Of a DNA stretch of 64,000 nt, positions 54,289 through 64,000 are shown piece by piece. Under the pieces are notes generated by a model. The model was not told the origin of the DNA. It saw nothing but the letters and a program-made list of their open reading frames with translations, and ran no database searches. The position numbers and the translations under genes were made by a program. This DNA is from Hahella sp. KA22 (lineage in GTDB: Bacteria; Pseudomonadota; Gammaproteobacteria; Pseudomonadales; Oleiphilaceae): contig NZ_CP035490.1 in NCBI RefSeq assembly GCF_004135205.1, forward strand, positions 1,364,001-1,428,000, in the 5' to 3' direction. Numbering within the stretch: the stretch's first letter is position 1; every line of letters begins with the position of its first letter.

Positions 54289-55092
54289 TCAGTCGGCCAC
54301 GACAAATAGCAACGCCTCAATATCCTCAATAATTTCTTCCTGGCGCAGCATGTTGGTTTGCAGGGTTAGCGCATTCATACGCTCCTGTAAGTGGCGTGTT
54401 GCATATTCCAGATGACTGAGCCGTTTCCTGTTTTCCCCCAGCAACGCATCCTTGAGGCAGGATTGCAGAGAGGCGAATAGATACATGGGGATCAGTTCCA
54501 GCAACAACTCTGGCGCAGGACGATACATCATTGGCGCTATGGCCGCAGCGCCGTCTCCATGATTCCGCTTGGGGAAAAGCGGAAACCGGCAGGGATGTCC
54601 ATCCTGCTCTCGATAATAGAGTATCTCCGCCTCGGTTAATGGGTAGTGCTCGCTGTGTTGGGATAGAAGGGCGACCAGTTCATCGGTGACAGACTCGACG
54701 TCCTCCGCCACGGAAGGTCCCGTGACTTGCGCCAGCACTTCAAAATCCGCGTGGGCATGGCGATATAAACGATCACCCACCAAAATGACGCCGCATGGCG
54801 CTGTCCTGATAATCTCAGTGGTTGCGTCGAGCAGACGACGGTTGATGTCGCCACAAAAACCTCGCTCTGTTCCCAGCACAATGATCAGCTTGTTCAGCGG
54901 CGTGTCAGCATTAGAATGTTGCTGCAGCTTTGCTATGGCGGCGCGCATGCGCTCGACGATGGCCAATTGCGGCGGGATCTGGCGCTGTAGCTTGCGGGTT
55001 TCCGCATAGGCGAGGGCCTTTAGCGCCGCCATGATTTTATTCAGTGTGGCGTAAAGTTCTTTCTTACCTTGCAACTGGCGTCTGCTTGGCAT
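54289..55092 (-). CDS. atpG: N-type ATPase gamma subunit
   Basis: A 267-residue central-stalk subunit, gamma-like helices at both ends (KKELYATLNKIMAALKALAYAET start, LEYATRHLQERMNALTLQ end) and a Rossmann-like middle. It ends the operon, 3 bp after atpA. It couples rotation of the c-ring to catalysis in beta. Divergence from ordinary F-type gamma is expected for this class. Confidence 0.88.
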   Translation of the reverse strand: MPSRRQLQGKKELYATLNKIMAALKALAYAETRKLQRQIPPQLAIVERMRAAIAKLQQHSNADTPLNKLIIVLGTERGFCGDINRRLLDATTEIIRTAPCGVILVGDRLYRHAHADFEVLAQVTGPSVAEDVESVTDELVALLSQHSEHYPLTEAEILYYREQDGHPCRFPLFPKRNHGDGAAAIAPMMYRPAPELLLELIPMYLFASLQSCLKDALLGENRKRLSHLEYATRHLQERMNALTLQTNMLRQEEIIEDIEALLFVVAD

Positions 55093-55095
55093 GGT

Positions 55096-56601
55096 TCAGT
55101 CGTCCGCGTTCGTTAACATTGCCTGAAGCGCCGTGGTCCAGTCTTCACGCGGCGTTTCCAGGCTCAAGCGGGTCTCCAGCCCGGACTTAATTTGCTGCAA
55201 CACGCTGGGAATATCAGTGAGCCGGCGCTCGTCCAAGAAACCTTCGTTATAGGCGATCATCCAGGCCAGTTCCTGTTCCGGCGAGAAGCACTCAAAGCGA
55301 TCCTGTTTTAGCAGTTCGCGAAGCAGTTGGCCGCGTTTGATGATGGTCTGCATGCCAGGGTCCAGCTTGGCGCCGAAGCGGGTGAAGATTTCCAGTTCCA
55401 AAAAGCGGGAATAGTCCAGCTTCATGCGGCCGGCTTCATGTTTGATGGCGGGATGCTGGGCTTTGCCGCCGATGCGCGATACCGAACGCCCCACGTCAAT
55501 GGCGGGGCGTATGCCGGCGGCGAACAGACTACGCTCCAGATAGATCTGGCCGTCTGTAATGGAGATCAGGTTTGTGGGGATATATGCGGCGATTTCTCCC
55601 TGTTGGGTTTCCGCAATGGGCAGTGCGGTGAGGCTGCCCCCGCCTTGCTCGGGCGAAAGGCAGGTCGCCTGTTCCAGCAAACGTGCGTGTACAGAGAACA
55701 CATCCCCAGGATAGGCCTCGCGCCCAGGAGGTCTGCGCAGTAATAGAGACAGTTCCCGATAGCTGCGCGCATGGCTGGAGAGATCGTCATACACCACCAG
55801 AACATGGCGCCCCTGGCGCATCCAGTGCGACGCCAGCGCCGATCCGGCGAACGGAGCCAGATACTGCAATCCCGGCGGAGAGCCGGCGTCCGCCACCACC
55901 AGTGTGGTGTAGGCGTCCGCGCCATGTCGTTGCAGCGTTTGCATGACATTCACCGCCGCGCCTCGCTTCTGTCCGATCAGCACGTAGACACAGCGAACAT
56001 CTTTATCCTTCTGATGTAATACCGCATTCAGCGCGATGGAGGTGCGTCCGAGCCCTTCGTCGCCAATGATTAATTGCCGCTGCCCTCTGCCGATAGGAAT
56101 CATGGCGTCGATCATGCGGATGCCGGTATAAAGCGGTTCGTGTACGAAGTCCCGTTCAACGATAGCCGGCGTTGGAGAATTCAGGTTAACCCAGGCGCCT
56201 TCATGCAAGGGCGGTTGACCATCCAGAGGTCGGCCGGAGGGATCTATTACACGGCCAAGCAGCTTGTCTTGAACCATTAATCCCAGAGGGCGACGGGTGC
56301 GATGCACCTCTTGTCCGGCGGTCAAGGAGCCGGTTTGTTGCAGAATGACGGCTCCCACCAGCTCTTCGCAAAGATCAAATACCATGCCCTGGCTGCCGTC
56401 TTCAAAATCCAGCAACTCTTCCATGCGCGCCGACGGCAGGCCCTTGATCCAGGCGACGCCATCGCCGACGGACACCAGCACGCCGCGTTCCTGTATGCGG
56501 ACATCAGGGAAGTAGTCGGATATCCAGTCACGAGTGCGCTGCAGCGCGCGGTCATCTTTGTTTGGATCGCGATCTTGCATGGGGTCAGTAAGATTATTCA
56601 T
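55096..56601 (-). CDS. atpA: N-type ATPase alpha subunit with altered P-loop
   Basis: A 501-residue alpha subunit of F1. The P-loop reads GDEGLGRTS (about 178-188): the conserved Lys before Thr is Arg (codon CGC, near residue 186), suggesting that the non-catalytic site binds nucleotide weakly or differently. Other signatures are present ([41 protein letters not shown]). It overlaps atpF by 8 bp and is followed by atpG. Confidence 0.9.
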   Translation of the reverse strand: MNNLTDPMQDRDPNKDDRALQRTRDWISDYFPDVRIQERGVLVSVGDGVAWIKGLPSARMEELLDFEDGSQGMVFDLCEELVGAVILQQTGSLTAGQEVHRTRRPLGLMVQDKLLGRVIDPSGRPLDGQPPLHEGAWVNLNSPTPAIVERDFVHEPLYTGIRMIDAMIPIGRGQRQLIIGDEGLGRTSIALNAVLHQKDKDVRCVYVLIGQKRGAAVNVMQTLQRHGADAYTTLVVADAGSPPGLQYLAPFAGSALASHWMRQGRHVLVVYDDLSSHARSYRELSLLLRRPPGREAYPGDVFSVHARLLEQATCLSPEQGGGSLTALPIAETQQGEIAAYIPTNLISITDGQIYLERSLFAAGIRPAIDVGRSVSRIGGKAQHPAIKHEAGRMKLDYSRFLELEIFTRFGAKLDPGMQTIIKRGQLLRELLKQDRFECFSPEQELAWMIAYNEGFLDERRLTDIPSVLQQIKSGLETRLSLETPREDWTTALQAMLTNADD

Positions 56602-57322
56602 GATATGACTCGGCGAACCCTCTTAATTCATCCGCCAGATTCAGACCCAGCGTCCAGCCTCCTGAGGCGATTCTGACGCCGGCCAGAAGACTTGCGTCTT
56701 GTTGAAAGAGCACGGAGCGATGGTCCGTCGCCAAGGTTTGCAGCGTCTCCTGCAGGCGGCGCTGGTCGCTTTCCTGCAGTGGGTAGGCGGTGCTGATTTC
56801 AATGTCGCCGCCATTGCGCAAGCCGCTGAGTCGTTCCGGGGGCCATGCGCTGACCCGCTGACAGAACAGATTGATCAGGCGTTCCTCCAGGTGAGGGTCG
56901 GCCAGTGGCTGCAGCAATGTGGAAGCGAAGCCTGCGCCCATCTGTAAAGCCTGCTCAGTGGTCTCTCTGCGCCATTGCTGGTTCTGGCTGTCGCGAGCCG
57001 CGCGGGCTTTGTCCACCTCTTGATCCAGACGTATTCGCAATGACTCCAGCTTGCCTGCTTTTTCGCGGGCGAGTTCTTCCTGCAGTTTATGGCGGGCCTC
57101 CTGCTTCTCCTGTTCCCAGGTTTGCAGACGTTCTGTGTACTGGCGCTTGAGGGCGTCAGCCTGCTCCTGAGCGTCGCGGGCCTGATCGAGAGAGGCTTTG
57201 ATGTTGGCCTGCCGCTGCTCGACGATGTTCAGCACGGGGCGGTACAGAAAGCGTTTTAATAACCACACCAGAATTATGAAATTGATAATTTCCAGGGCGA
57301 CGGTGGTCCAGTCCAGTTCCAC
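56594..57322 (-). CDS. atpF: N-type ATPase subunit b with delta-like C-terminus
   Basis: A 242-residue stator subunit: one N-terminal membrane helix (about 8-28), a long charged coiled coil (about 35-130), then a C-terminal domain (about 165-242) with [19 protein letters not shown] and [17 protein letters not shown], which resembles the end of F1 subunit delta (OSCP). No separate delta gene exists in the operon, so b seems to carry delta function. Overlaps atpA by 8 bp. Confidence 0.85.
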   Translation of the reverse strand: MELDWTTVALEIINFIILVWLLKRFLYRPVLNIVEQRQANIKASLDQARDAQEQADALKRQYTERLQTWEQEKQEARHKLQEELAREKAGKLESLRIRLDQEVDKARAARDSQNQQWRRETTEQALQMGAGFASTLLQPLADPHLEERLINLFCQRVSAWPPERLSGLRNGGDIEISTAYPLQESDQRRLQETLQTLATDHRSVLFQQDASLLAGVRIASGGWTLGLNLADELRGFAESYHE

Positions 57323-57349
57323 GGTATTTTCCTTCTAGGCCGGTCGGAA

Positions 57350-57622
57350 TTATTGCGCTGGCAGCAGGTACTCCAGTAGCGGGTTGCGGAACAAGACGAT
57401 CAGCACGATGACCAGCACATAGATCGCCAGGGATTCAATCATCGCCAAGCCGATGAACAGCGTGCGGGTAATCGACTTTTCCGCTTCAGGTTGTCGCGCC
57501 AAGGCGTCGAGCGCGCTGCTAATGGCTTTGCCCATGGCCAGGGCGGGCAGCATGGCGCCCAGCGCAATGCCGATTATCGCGGCGACGGTCGAGAAAGATA
57601 CAAAGCTGTTCATGGTCTCCAT
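57350..57622 (-). CDS. atpE: N-type ATPase c subunit
   Basis: A 90-residue two-helix proteolipid. The ion-binding Glu is E63 in MIESLAIY, with S64 and Y68 in the positions of Na+ ligands, but the helix-1 Gln of Na+-type rings is replaced (P26 in GAMLPALAMGKA). Ion specificity (Na+ or H+) thus cannot be decided from sequence. Helix 1 has fewer Gly than usual, which fits a large ring. The start overlaps the atpB stop by one base. Confidence 0.88.
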   Translation of the reverse strand: METMNSFVSFSTVAAIIGIALGAMLPALAMGKAISSALDALARQPEAEKSITRTLFIGLAMIESLAIYVLVIVLIVLFRNPLLEYLLPAQ

Positions 57623-58326
57623 TAGGGGGCTCCTGAGGTTGAACGTGACGAGGTCGTGACGGGGGATTCCGTTGTTTGTTGCATGGCGCCGGCGACATAG
57701 ATCAACGCCAGCATGCCGAAGATGTACGCCTGCACCAGCGCTTCAATAATGTGCAGCATGAGAATAGGCACCGGCGCCAGAAAACCCGCCACCAGCAGAA
57801 TCAGCAGCGCCGCCATTTCCAGGCTCATGATGTTGCCGAACAGGCGAATCGCCAGCGCTACGGTGCGGGTGATCTCGCTGATAATGTGAAACGGCAGCAG
57901 AATCGGACTGGGAGACAGGTAGTGCTTAAAGTAGCTCAAGCCGGACTGACGGACGCCGTAAGCGTGCACCGCAAAAAACACGACCAGCGCCAGGGCGGCG
58001 GTGACCGACAGGTCGCGAGTAGGTGAATGCATGCCGGGAATGACGCCAAGCAGATTGGCCACGGGAAGAAATATCCAGAAGGTTCCTATCAGCGGCAACA
58101 AGCGTCGCGCATTGCGGCTGTCGGCGTTGGCGATGGCGTTTTCCAGCGTCAGAACCACGCCTTCCAGCATGGCCTGCAGGCGTCCCGGCTGAAGGGAAAG
58201 CCTGCGCGTCATCAGAATGCTGGCGACGACCAGAACGAGCATGATCAGCCAGGTAGTGACCACTGTTTCATGGATCGCCAGAGGCCCAATATGCAGCCAA
58301 ATCGGGGTGGAGACGCCGTCATTCAT
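57622..58326 (-). CDS. atpB: N-type ATPase a subunit
   Basis: A 234-residue membrane subunit with five to six helices; the essential Arg lies in TRTVALAIRLFGNIMSLEMAA (about 168-188). It forms the ion half-channels beside the c-ring. The start ATG has AAGGAAAC upstream and follows the stem-loop array at 58367-58469. Confidence 0.88.
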   Translation of the reverse strand: MNDGVSTPIWLHIGPLAIHETVVTTWLIMLVLVVASILMTRRLSLQPGRLQAMLEGVVLTLENAIANADSRNARRLLPLIGTFWIFLPVANLLGVIPGMHSPTRDLSVTAALALVVFFAVHAYGVRQSGLSYFKHYLSPSPILLPFHIISEITRTVALAIRLFGNIMSLEMAALLILLVAGFLAPVPILMLHIIEALVQAYIFGMLALIYVAGAMQQTTESPVTTSSRSTSGAP

Positions 58327-58366
58327 GGGTGTTTCCTTTGCGATGCCCTGTGTAGTTATTAATCAG

Positions 58367-58469
58367 GCAGACAAATAGCTTCCTTCTATTTGTCTGCAAC
58401 GACAGGGCCTGCACATGTCAGGCCCTGTCTCCCGCGGCTTAACGCCGCGCAGGCGCGTCCATGCGCCTG
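58367..58469 (-). repeat. Four consecutive perfect stem-loops between atpQ and atpB
   Basis: Within 103 bp lie four perfect inverted repeats: GCAGACAAATAG (12 bp, 7-nt loop, 58367-58397), GACAGGGCCTG (11 bp, 7-nt loop, 58401-58429), CGCGGC (6 bp, 5-nt loop, 58433-58449) and CAGGCGC (7 bp, 6-nt loop, 58450-58469). The four stems differ in sequence, so this is not one repeated element. None has a T-tract. In the mRNA they would form a row of hairpins in the place where N-type operons usually carry atpR, ending 40 nt before the atpB start. Confidence 0.85.
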
Positions 58470-58473
58470 ATGA

Positions 58474-58533
58474 TTAACATGCCAATATCATTGCCACGTT
58501 AATAAAAGAAAATCCGGGTCGGCTGACGTGCAT
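58474..58533 (-). CDS. 19-codon frame, possible remnant of atpR
   Basis: MHVSRPGFSFINVAMILAC then a stop, starting 4 bp after atpQ. Too short for AtpR (usually about 90 residues). Its hydrophobic end could be the start of a lost membrane segment. It may be a leftover or a leader peptide for the hairpin region. Confidence 0.25.
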   Translation of the reverse strand: MHVSRPGFSFINVAMILAC

Positions 58534-58536
58534 GAT

Positions 58537-58803
58537 TTATTCCCGTAACGCCAGATAGGCGTTGACGCCGCCAACGACAATTCCCAGCAAGATAAAGCCG
58601 ACTGTCCAGCGTACGGAGTAGCCGTCACCAAGCCCGTCCAGCCAATGCCCCAGATAAGCGCCTCCAATGACAGGCAATACAAACAGAAAGCCCAGCACGC
58701 CGAGGATGCGAGTGGCCTGCATCAGCGTGGAACGTTCCCGGCCCGCCTTGTCGAGACGGGCTTTGTCCCGTTCCAGATTGTCCCGCAAGCGTTTGTATTC
58801 CAT
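58537..58803 (-). CDS. atpQ: N-type ATPase accessory protein AtpQ (AtpI-like)
   Basis: An 88-residue protein with a charged N-terminal helix and two membrane helices (about 32-50 and 62-82), matching the small AtpI/gene-1-like protein AtpQ found in N-type operons. It probably helps assembly of the c-ring. 27 bp after atpC. Confidence 0.8.
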   Translation of the reverse strand: MEYKRLRDNLERDKARLDKAGRERSTLMQATRILGVLGFLFVLPVIGGAYLGHWLDGLGDGYSVRWTVGFILLGIVVGGVNAYLALRE

Positions 58804-58830
58804 GGCTCACTGGTTCCCTCGTCAGTTATT

Positions 58831-60626
<1,796 letters not shown>

Positions 60627-60822
60627 CTATGGAATAAAAATAATCCAGTTACAATCAGAGAGTCAAAAAAGAGTTTTTCGAGTGTAGGCGGCGGGGAGAG
60701 ACCTCCGGTTGATTTGGCGCATTTTTTGGAAAACCTGACAGGATGGTAAGGTTGAGCCCTTGATTCCCACAGGTACGGAATGTCGTTAAGATGAACGCCA
60801 ATAAAAACAAGTGTAGTTGACC

Positions 60823-62919
60823 ATGTTCCCGGCTGATTCGTCCCGTCCGTCCCATCGCAAGGCGCGCCAGATCGCGTTGGCTTTTTTGTTGCTGGCGACC
60901 GTGTCCTTGAGCTTTTTCCTCTCCCGCAACCTGCTTATCAAACACAACGGCGTTGAGTCGGAGCAACTGTTGCAGGCGTTTGAAAGCGCTTTGCTGACCG
61001 CCATTGATAAGTATGTCTATTTCCCCGCTATCCTGACCGCAGACCCGAGGTTTCAGCGGATGCTGCGCCGCAATGAGCGTGACGACGAAATCTCTGAATT
61101 GCTGAATCGCTTCAATCAAGCGGCGGGTTCTGATGAGATATTCATCATGAACGCAGAGGGGCTGACCCTGGCTTCCAGTAACTATCGCGACGCCACCAGC
61201 TTTGTCGGTCATTCATACGCTTTTCGGCCTTATTATGCCGACGCCGTGGCCGGACGCACCGGGTTCTATTATGCGGTTGGCGTCACCACCGGCAAGGCGG
61301 GATTGTTTATCTCCGCGCCGATCCGGGACAACAGCGGACGTATACTCGGCGTCACTGTCGTCAAACTGGACCTGACGCCGCAACAGGCGAGTTGGTCTGC
61401 AACCGGCAACCGGATATTCCTGAGCGGACCCAACGATATTGTCTTCCTGGCGTCTGATCCGGCTGCGCTGTATCGCGCATTGAGGCCGTTAGAGCAAAGG
61501 GTGATGGCGGAGCTCAAGGTCACCAAGCAATACGGCTCTGCGGAATCGAAGCCATTGCCGGCGGAAACGGACGCATGGTCTGACGCGCCGATTGTGGACG
61601 TGGACGGCGTTCGTTTGCTGCTGTATTCGCGTCAGGTCGTCGGTCAGCCCTGGCGGATGCACCGGGCGTTGCCGGTGGCGGATGTGAATACCATGGCGGC
61701 TCTGATCTCCGCCGCGTGCGGCGGCGCCGTATTGTTGCTGATCGTGCTCGCCCTGTATTACCGTGAAGCGCGCCAGAAACGCCGTACGGAACACCGGCTC
61801 TTGAAAGTGATTGAAGAGAGCGACGCGCATCAACGCGCCATCATCCAGAACACGGACGCGGGATTGATGACCCTCAACGAACGTTTTGAAATACGCGAGA
61901 TGAACCAGAAAGCAGCGGAGCTTTTCGGCGTGGAAGCGCAGGAGCAAGGCGCGTCCCTGGACCCGACGCGCCTGCTGTCGCCCTGGATTAATGCGCCAGA
62001 CGGTGAAGTCAGAGAAGCGGAAGGCTATCGCCCCGGTTGCGCTTCATTCCCCATCCTGTATTGCGTCAGTCTGATTCGTACTGGGCCGGATCGGGAGTAC
62101 TTGCTGACGGTTCACGACGTCAGTGAACTGAAAGCGGCGCAGGCGTCTTTGCTGCAGGCCAACGAAGAGCTTGAAGCGAGGGTGGAGGAGCGTACCCAGG
62201 CGCTGCGTACGACTCAGGAAGCATTGATGCAGGAGCGCAAACTGGCGGCGATGGGGCGGATGTCCGCCGCCATTGCCCATGAGCTGAACCAGCCGCTGAC
62301 GGCGTTGGTCAGCTATGTGGCCATGGGACGGTTGTATCTAGAGCAGGAACAAAAAGACAAAAGCGCCGCTACTCTGGATAAAATGGATGCGCTGGTGCAA
62401 CGCATCGCCAGAATTTCCTCACAGCTCAAGTCGTTTGCCGGCATTCGCTCCGTCGACATACGGCCAACTGCTTTGCAGGCGGTCATGCGTTATGTGGAGG
62501 AGGTGCTGGAGCATAAACTCAGTCAGCAGCGGTCTATCATTCGTACACAGATTCCCGAAGGACTTCAGGTCATTGCGGATCAGCATATGCTGGAGCAAGT
62601 GATGATCAACTTGCTTGATAACGCCATTGCTGCGGTGAAGTCCGCCGTGCAACCGGAAATTTTCGTTGCGGCGGAGCCACGCGGCGATAAGGTTATGATA
62701 TCTGTTCGCGACAATGGCGAAGGGATGGATGAAGAGCGCATGCGACATCTGTTCGATCCGTTCTTCACCACCAAGACAGGAAGTGAGGGGTTGGGCCTGG
62801 GATTGGCGATCAGTTATAACCTGCTGCAGGACATGCATGGGGAGATAACCGTTACCAGTACACCGGGTGAAGGCAGCGAATTCACCCTTAGCTTACCGGC
62901 AGTAAAACAACATGACTAA
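60823..62919 (+). CDS. dctB: C4-dicarboxylate sensor kinase DctB-like
   Basis: A 698-residue membrane histidine kinase from ATG 60823 (MFPADSSRPSHRK). First membrane helix about 17-35, a periplasmic double-PDC/Cache-type sensor domain (about 40-290; VGHSYAFRPYY, YAVGVTTGKAGLF), second helix about 292-315, a PAS-like region (about 330-450), coiled coil, HisKA (AAIAHELNQPLTALVSY) and HATPase_c (LLDNAIAA, DNGEGMD, GLGLGLAIS). DctB/DctD control C4-dicarboxylate uptake with sigma-54. It overlaps dctD by 8 bp. No dctP/Q/M genes are in the window. Confidence 0.88.
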   Translation: MFPADSSRPSHRKARQIALAFLLLATVSLSFFLSRNLLIKHNGVESEQLLQAFESALLTAIDKYVYFPAILTADPRFQRMLRRNERDDEISELLNRFNQAAGSDEIFIMNAEGLTLASSNYRDATSFVGHSYAFRPYYADAVAGRTGFYYAVGVTTGKAGLFISAPIRDNSGRILGVTVVKLDLTPQQASWSATGNRIFLSGPNDIVFLASDPAALYRALRPLEQRVMAELKVTKQYGSAESKPLPAETDAWSDAPIVDVDGVRLLLYSRQVVGQPWRMHRALPVADVNTMAALISAACGGAVLLLIVLALYYREARQKRRTEHRLLKVIEESDAHQRAIIQNTDAGLMTLNERFEIREMNQKAAELFGVEAQEQGASLDPTRLLSPWINAPDGEVREAEGYRPGCASFPILYCVSLIRTGPDREYLLTVHDVSELKAAQASLLQANEELEARVEERTQALRTTQEALMQERKLAAMGRMSAAIAHELNQPLTALVSYVAMGRLYLEQEQKDKSAATLDKMDALVQRIARISSQLKSFAGIRSVDIRPTALQAVMRYVEEVLEHKLSQQRSIIRTQIPEGLQVIADQHMLEQVMINLLDNAIAAVKSAVQPEIFVAAEPRGDKVMISVRDNGEGMDEERMRHLFDPFFTTKTGSEGLGLGLAISYNLLQDMHGEITVTSTPGEGSEFTLSLPAVKQHD

Positions 62920-64000
62920 ATTGGTTTATATCATCGACGACGATAGCTCCGTCAGGGAAGCGTTGGAAGAGTGGCTGGCGCTGGCTGGCCTGGAGGCCAG
63001 GGGGTGGGCGTCCGCCGAAGCAGCCTTGCAGACCATTGATGAGCACTTCGCCGGTGTGGTGGTGTCTGACGTCAAAATGCCTGGTATGGACGGCATGGCG
63101 CTACTGCAGAAAATGCCGAAAAATATTCCTGTGCTGCTGATTACCGGCCATGGCGATATCGCCATGGCGGTTGAGGCGATGAAACAGGGCGCTTATGACT
63201 TTATCGAAAAGCCGTTTCAGCCCACTCATCTGGTGGATGCTATCAAACGGGCCTGCCGGCAGCGTTCTTTGTTATTGGAGAATGAGCGTTTACGCAAAGC
63301 ATTGGCGTCGCAGCAGGGGCTGGAATCGATTCTTATCGGGGACTCGCCGGGCATCAAACGACTGCGTCGACATGTCCATGAACTGGCGCAGTTGGATGTG
63401 GACGTGTTGATCCATGGTGAAACCGGCGTCGGCAAAGAGCTGGTGGCTCGATGCTTACATGACTTCGGCAAGCGCGTGAAACACCCTTTTGTCGCCCTGA
63501 ATGTGGCGGCGATTCCAGAAAACCTGTTTGAAAGTGAATTGTTTGGGCATACCGCGGGCGCCTTCACTGGCGCGCAGAAAGCTCAGGCGGGTAAGTTCGA
63601 ATACGCCAACAAGGGCACGCTGTTTCTGGATGAAGTGGAAAGCATGCCGCTGCATTTTCAGGTGAAGGTGCTGCGCGCTCTGCAGGAACGGGAAGTGGTT
63701 CGGCTTGGTTCGCATCAGGCGGTGGCGCTGGATGTGCGTGTGGTGGCGGCGACCAAGGAGGACCTGAAAAAAGCGGGGGATGAAGGCCGTTTCCGCAGTG
63801 ACCTTTATTACCGGTTGATGGTGGCGGAGTTGCGCATTCCTCCGTTACGGGAGCGACGTGAGGATATTGCATTATTGTTCGCGCATTTCCTGAAGCTGGC
63901 GGCGCAAAAACACGGTAAAGAGGCGCCCGAACTGCGCGGCGATGACTGGATCGCCCTCGAAGGCCATAACTGGCCAGGCAATGTGCGGGAACTCAAGAAT
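62912..64000 (+). CDS. dctD: Sigma-54-dependent response regulator DctD-like, 3' end outside window
   Basis: The first 363 residues of an NtrC-type activator, open to the right edge. Receiver domain with DDD at 9-11 and acceptor in VVVSDVKMPGMDG (Asp near 52), then an AAA+ domain with Walker A GETGVGKE (near 170), the sigma-54 contact loop GAFTGA, and Walker B GTLFLDEV. The C-terminal Fis-type HTH is cut off. Phosphorylated by the DctB kinase encoded just upstream. Confidence 0.9.
   Translation, partial: MTKLVYIIDDDSSVREALEEWLALAGLEARGWASAEAALQTIDEHFAGVVVSDVKMPGMDGMALLQKMPKNIPVLLITGHGDIAMAVEAMKQGAYDFIEKPFQPTHLVDAIKRACRQRSLLLENERLRKALASQQGLESILIGDSPGIKRLRRHVHELAQLDVDVLIHGETGVGKELVARCLHDFGKRVKHPFVALNVAAIPENLFESELFGHTAGAFTGAQKAQAGKFEYANKGTLFLDEVESMPLHFQVKVLRALQEREVVRLGSHQAVALDVRVVAATKEDLKKAGDEGRFRSDLYYRLMVAELRIPPLRERREDIALLFAHFLKLAAQKHGKEAPELRGDDWIALEGHNWPGNVRELKN

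Noticed and set aside
60655-61212. 185-codon minus-strand frame over the start of dctB
   Set aside because: It overlaps the well-supported DctB sensor region and has no recognisable domain or ribosome site.

Overview
The window looks like chromosome of a marine, moderately halophilic gammaproteobacterium of the Hahella / Oceanospirillales type. This is an inference from the gene content: ectoine uptake, secreted chitinase, an N-type ATPase, DctB/DctD, a YaeQ-like protein and many multi-domain signalling proteins. I made no database comparison. Most genes are GC-rich and closely packed, and both strands are used in short operons. I saw no rRNA, tRNA, CRISPR array or insertion sequence.

Layout. 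0-3.7 kb: the 3' part of a hybrid histidine kinase whose HPt domain is split by a frameshift, then a dual-receiver diguanylate cyclase. 3.7-8.3 kb: a YceK/YidQ-like lipoprotein, a DUF2157-DUF4401-GDYXXLXY membrane operon and an MFS transporter. 8.6-18 kb: a modular GH18 chitinase, a DUF1223 protein behind repeated ECF-like promoter elements, an orphan CesT-type chaperone, lpdA, a DUF2059 protein, and an AraC regulator with an AzlCD amino-acid exporter. 18-25.4 kb: two secreted proteins, then a GlxA-type regulator / FAN1 nuclease / DinG-like helicase operon. Two plus-strand stretches here end in intrinsic terminators but contain no gene; one of them (about 24822-25002) folds into four stems and is a good small-RNA candidate. 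26.6-29.6 kb: a complete ehuBCDA ectoine ABC transporter. 29.7-34.8 kb: a TerY-type vWA / PP2C phosphatase / transmembrane kinase triad extended by an ankyrin-like secreted protein. 35-41 kb: a frameshifted beta-helix-like gene and sbcDC.

41-54 kb is accessory: lipoproteins, an OXA-like class D beta-lactamase with an altered S-x-V motif, solute-binding proteins, a secretin-N-like protein, a LysR/EamA pair, a YaeQ-like protein, an AT-rich gene of unknown origin (50.9-51.9 kb), a divergent PRPP synthetase, a fatty-acid hydroxylase and a small secreted PLA2-like protein. 54.3-60.6 kb: an N-type ATPase operon in the order atpD-C-Q-B-E-F-A-G. The usual atpR is missing, and its place between atpQ and atpB holds four consecutive perfect stem-loops. 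The alpha subunit has Arg in place of the P-loop Lys, and subunit b carries a delta-like C-terminus. The window ends with dctB and a truncated dctD, divergent from the ATPase.

The items I would follow up first are the stem-loop array replacing atpR, the structured RNA candidate at 24.8-25.0 kb, the TerY/PP2C/kinase/ankyrin operon, and the unusual OXA-like active site.
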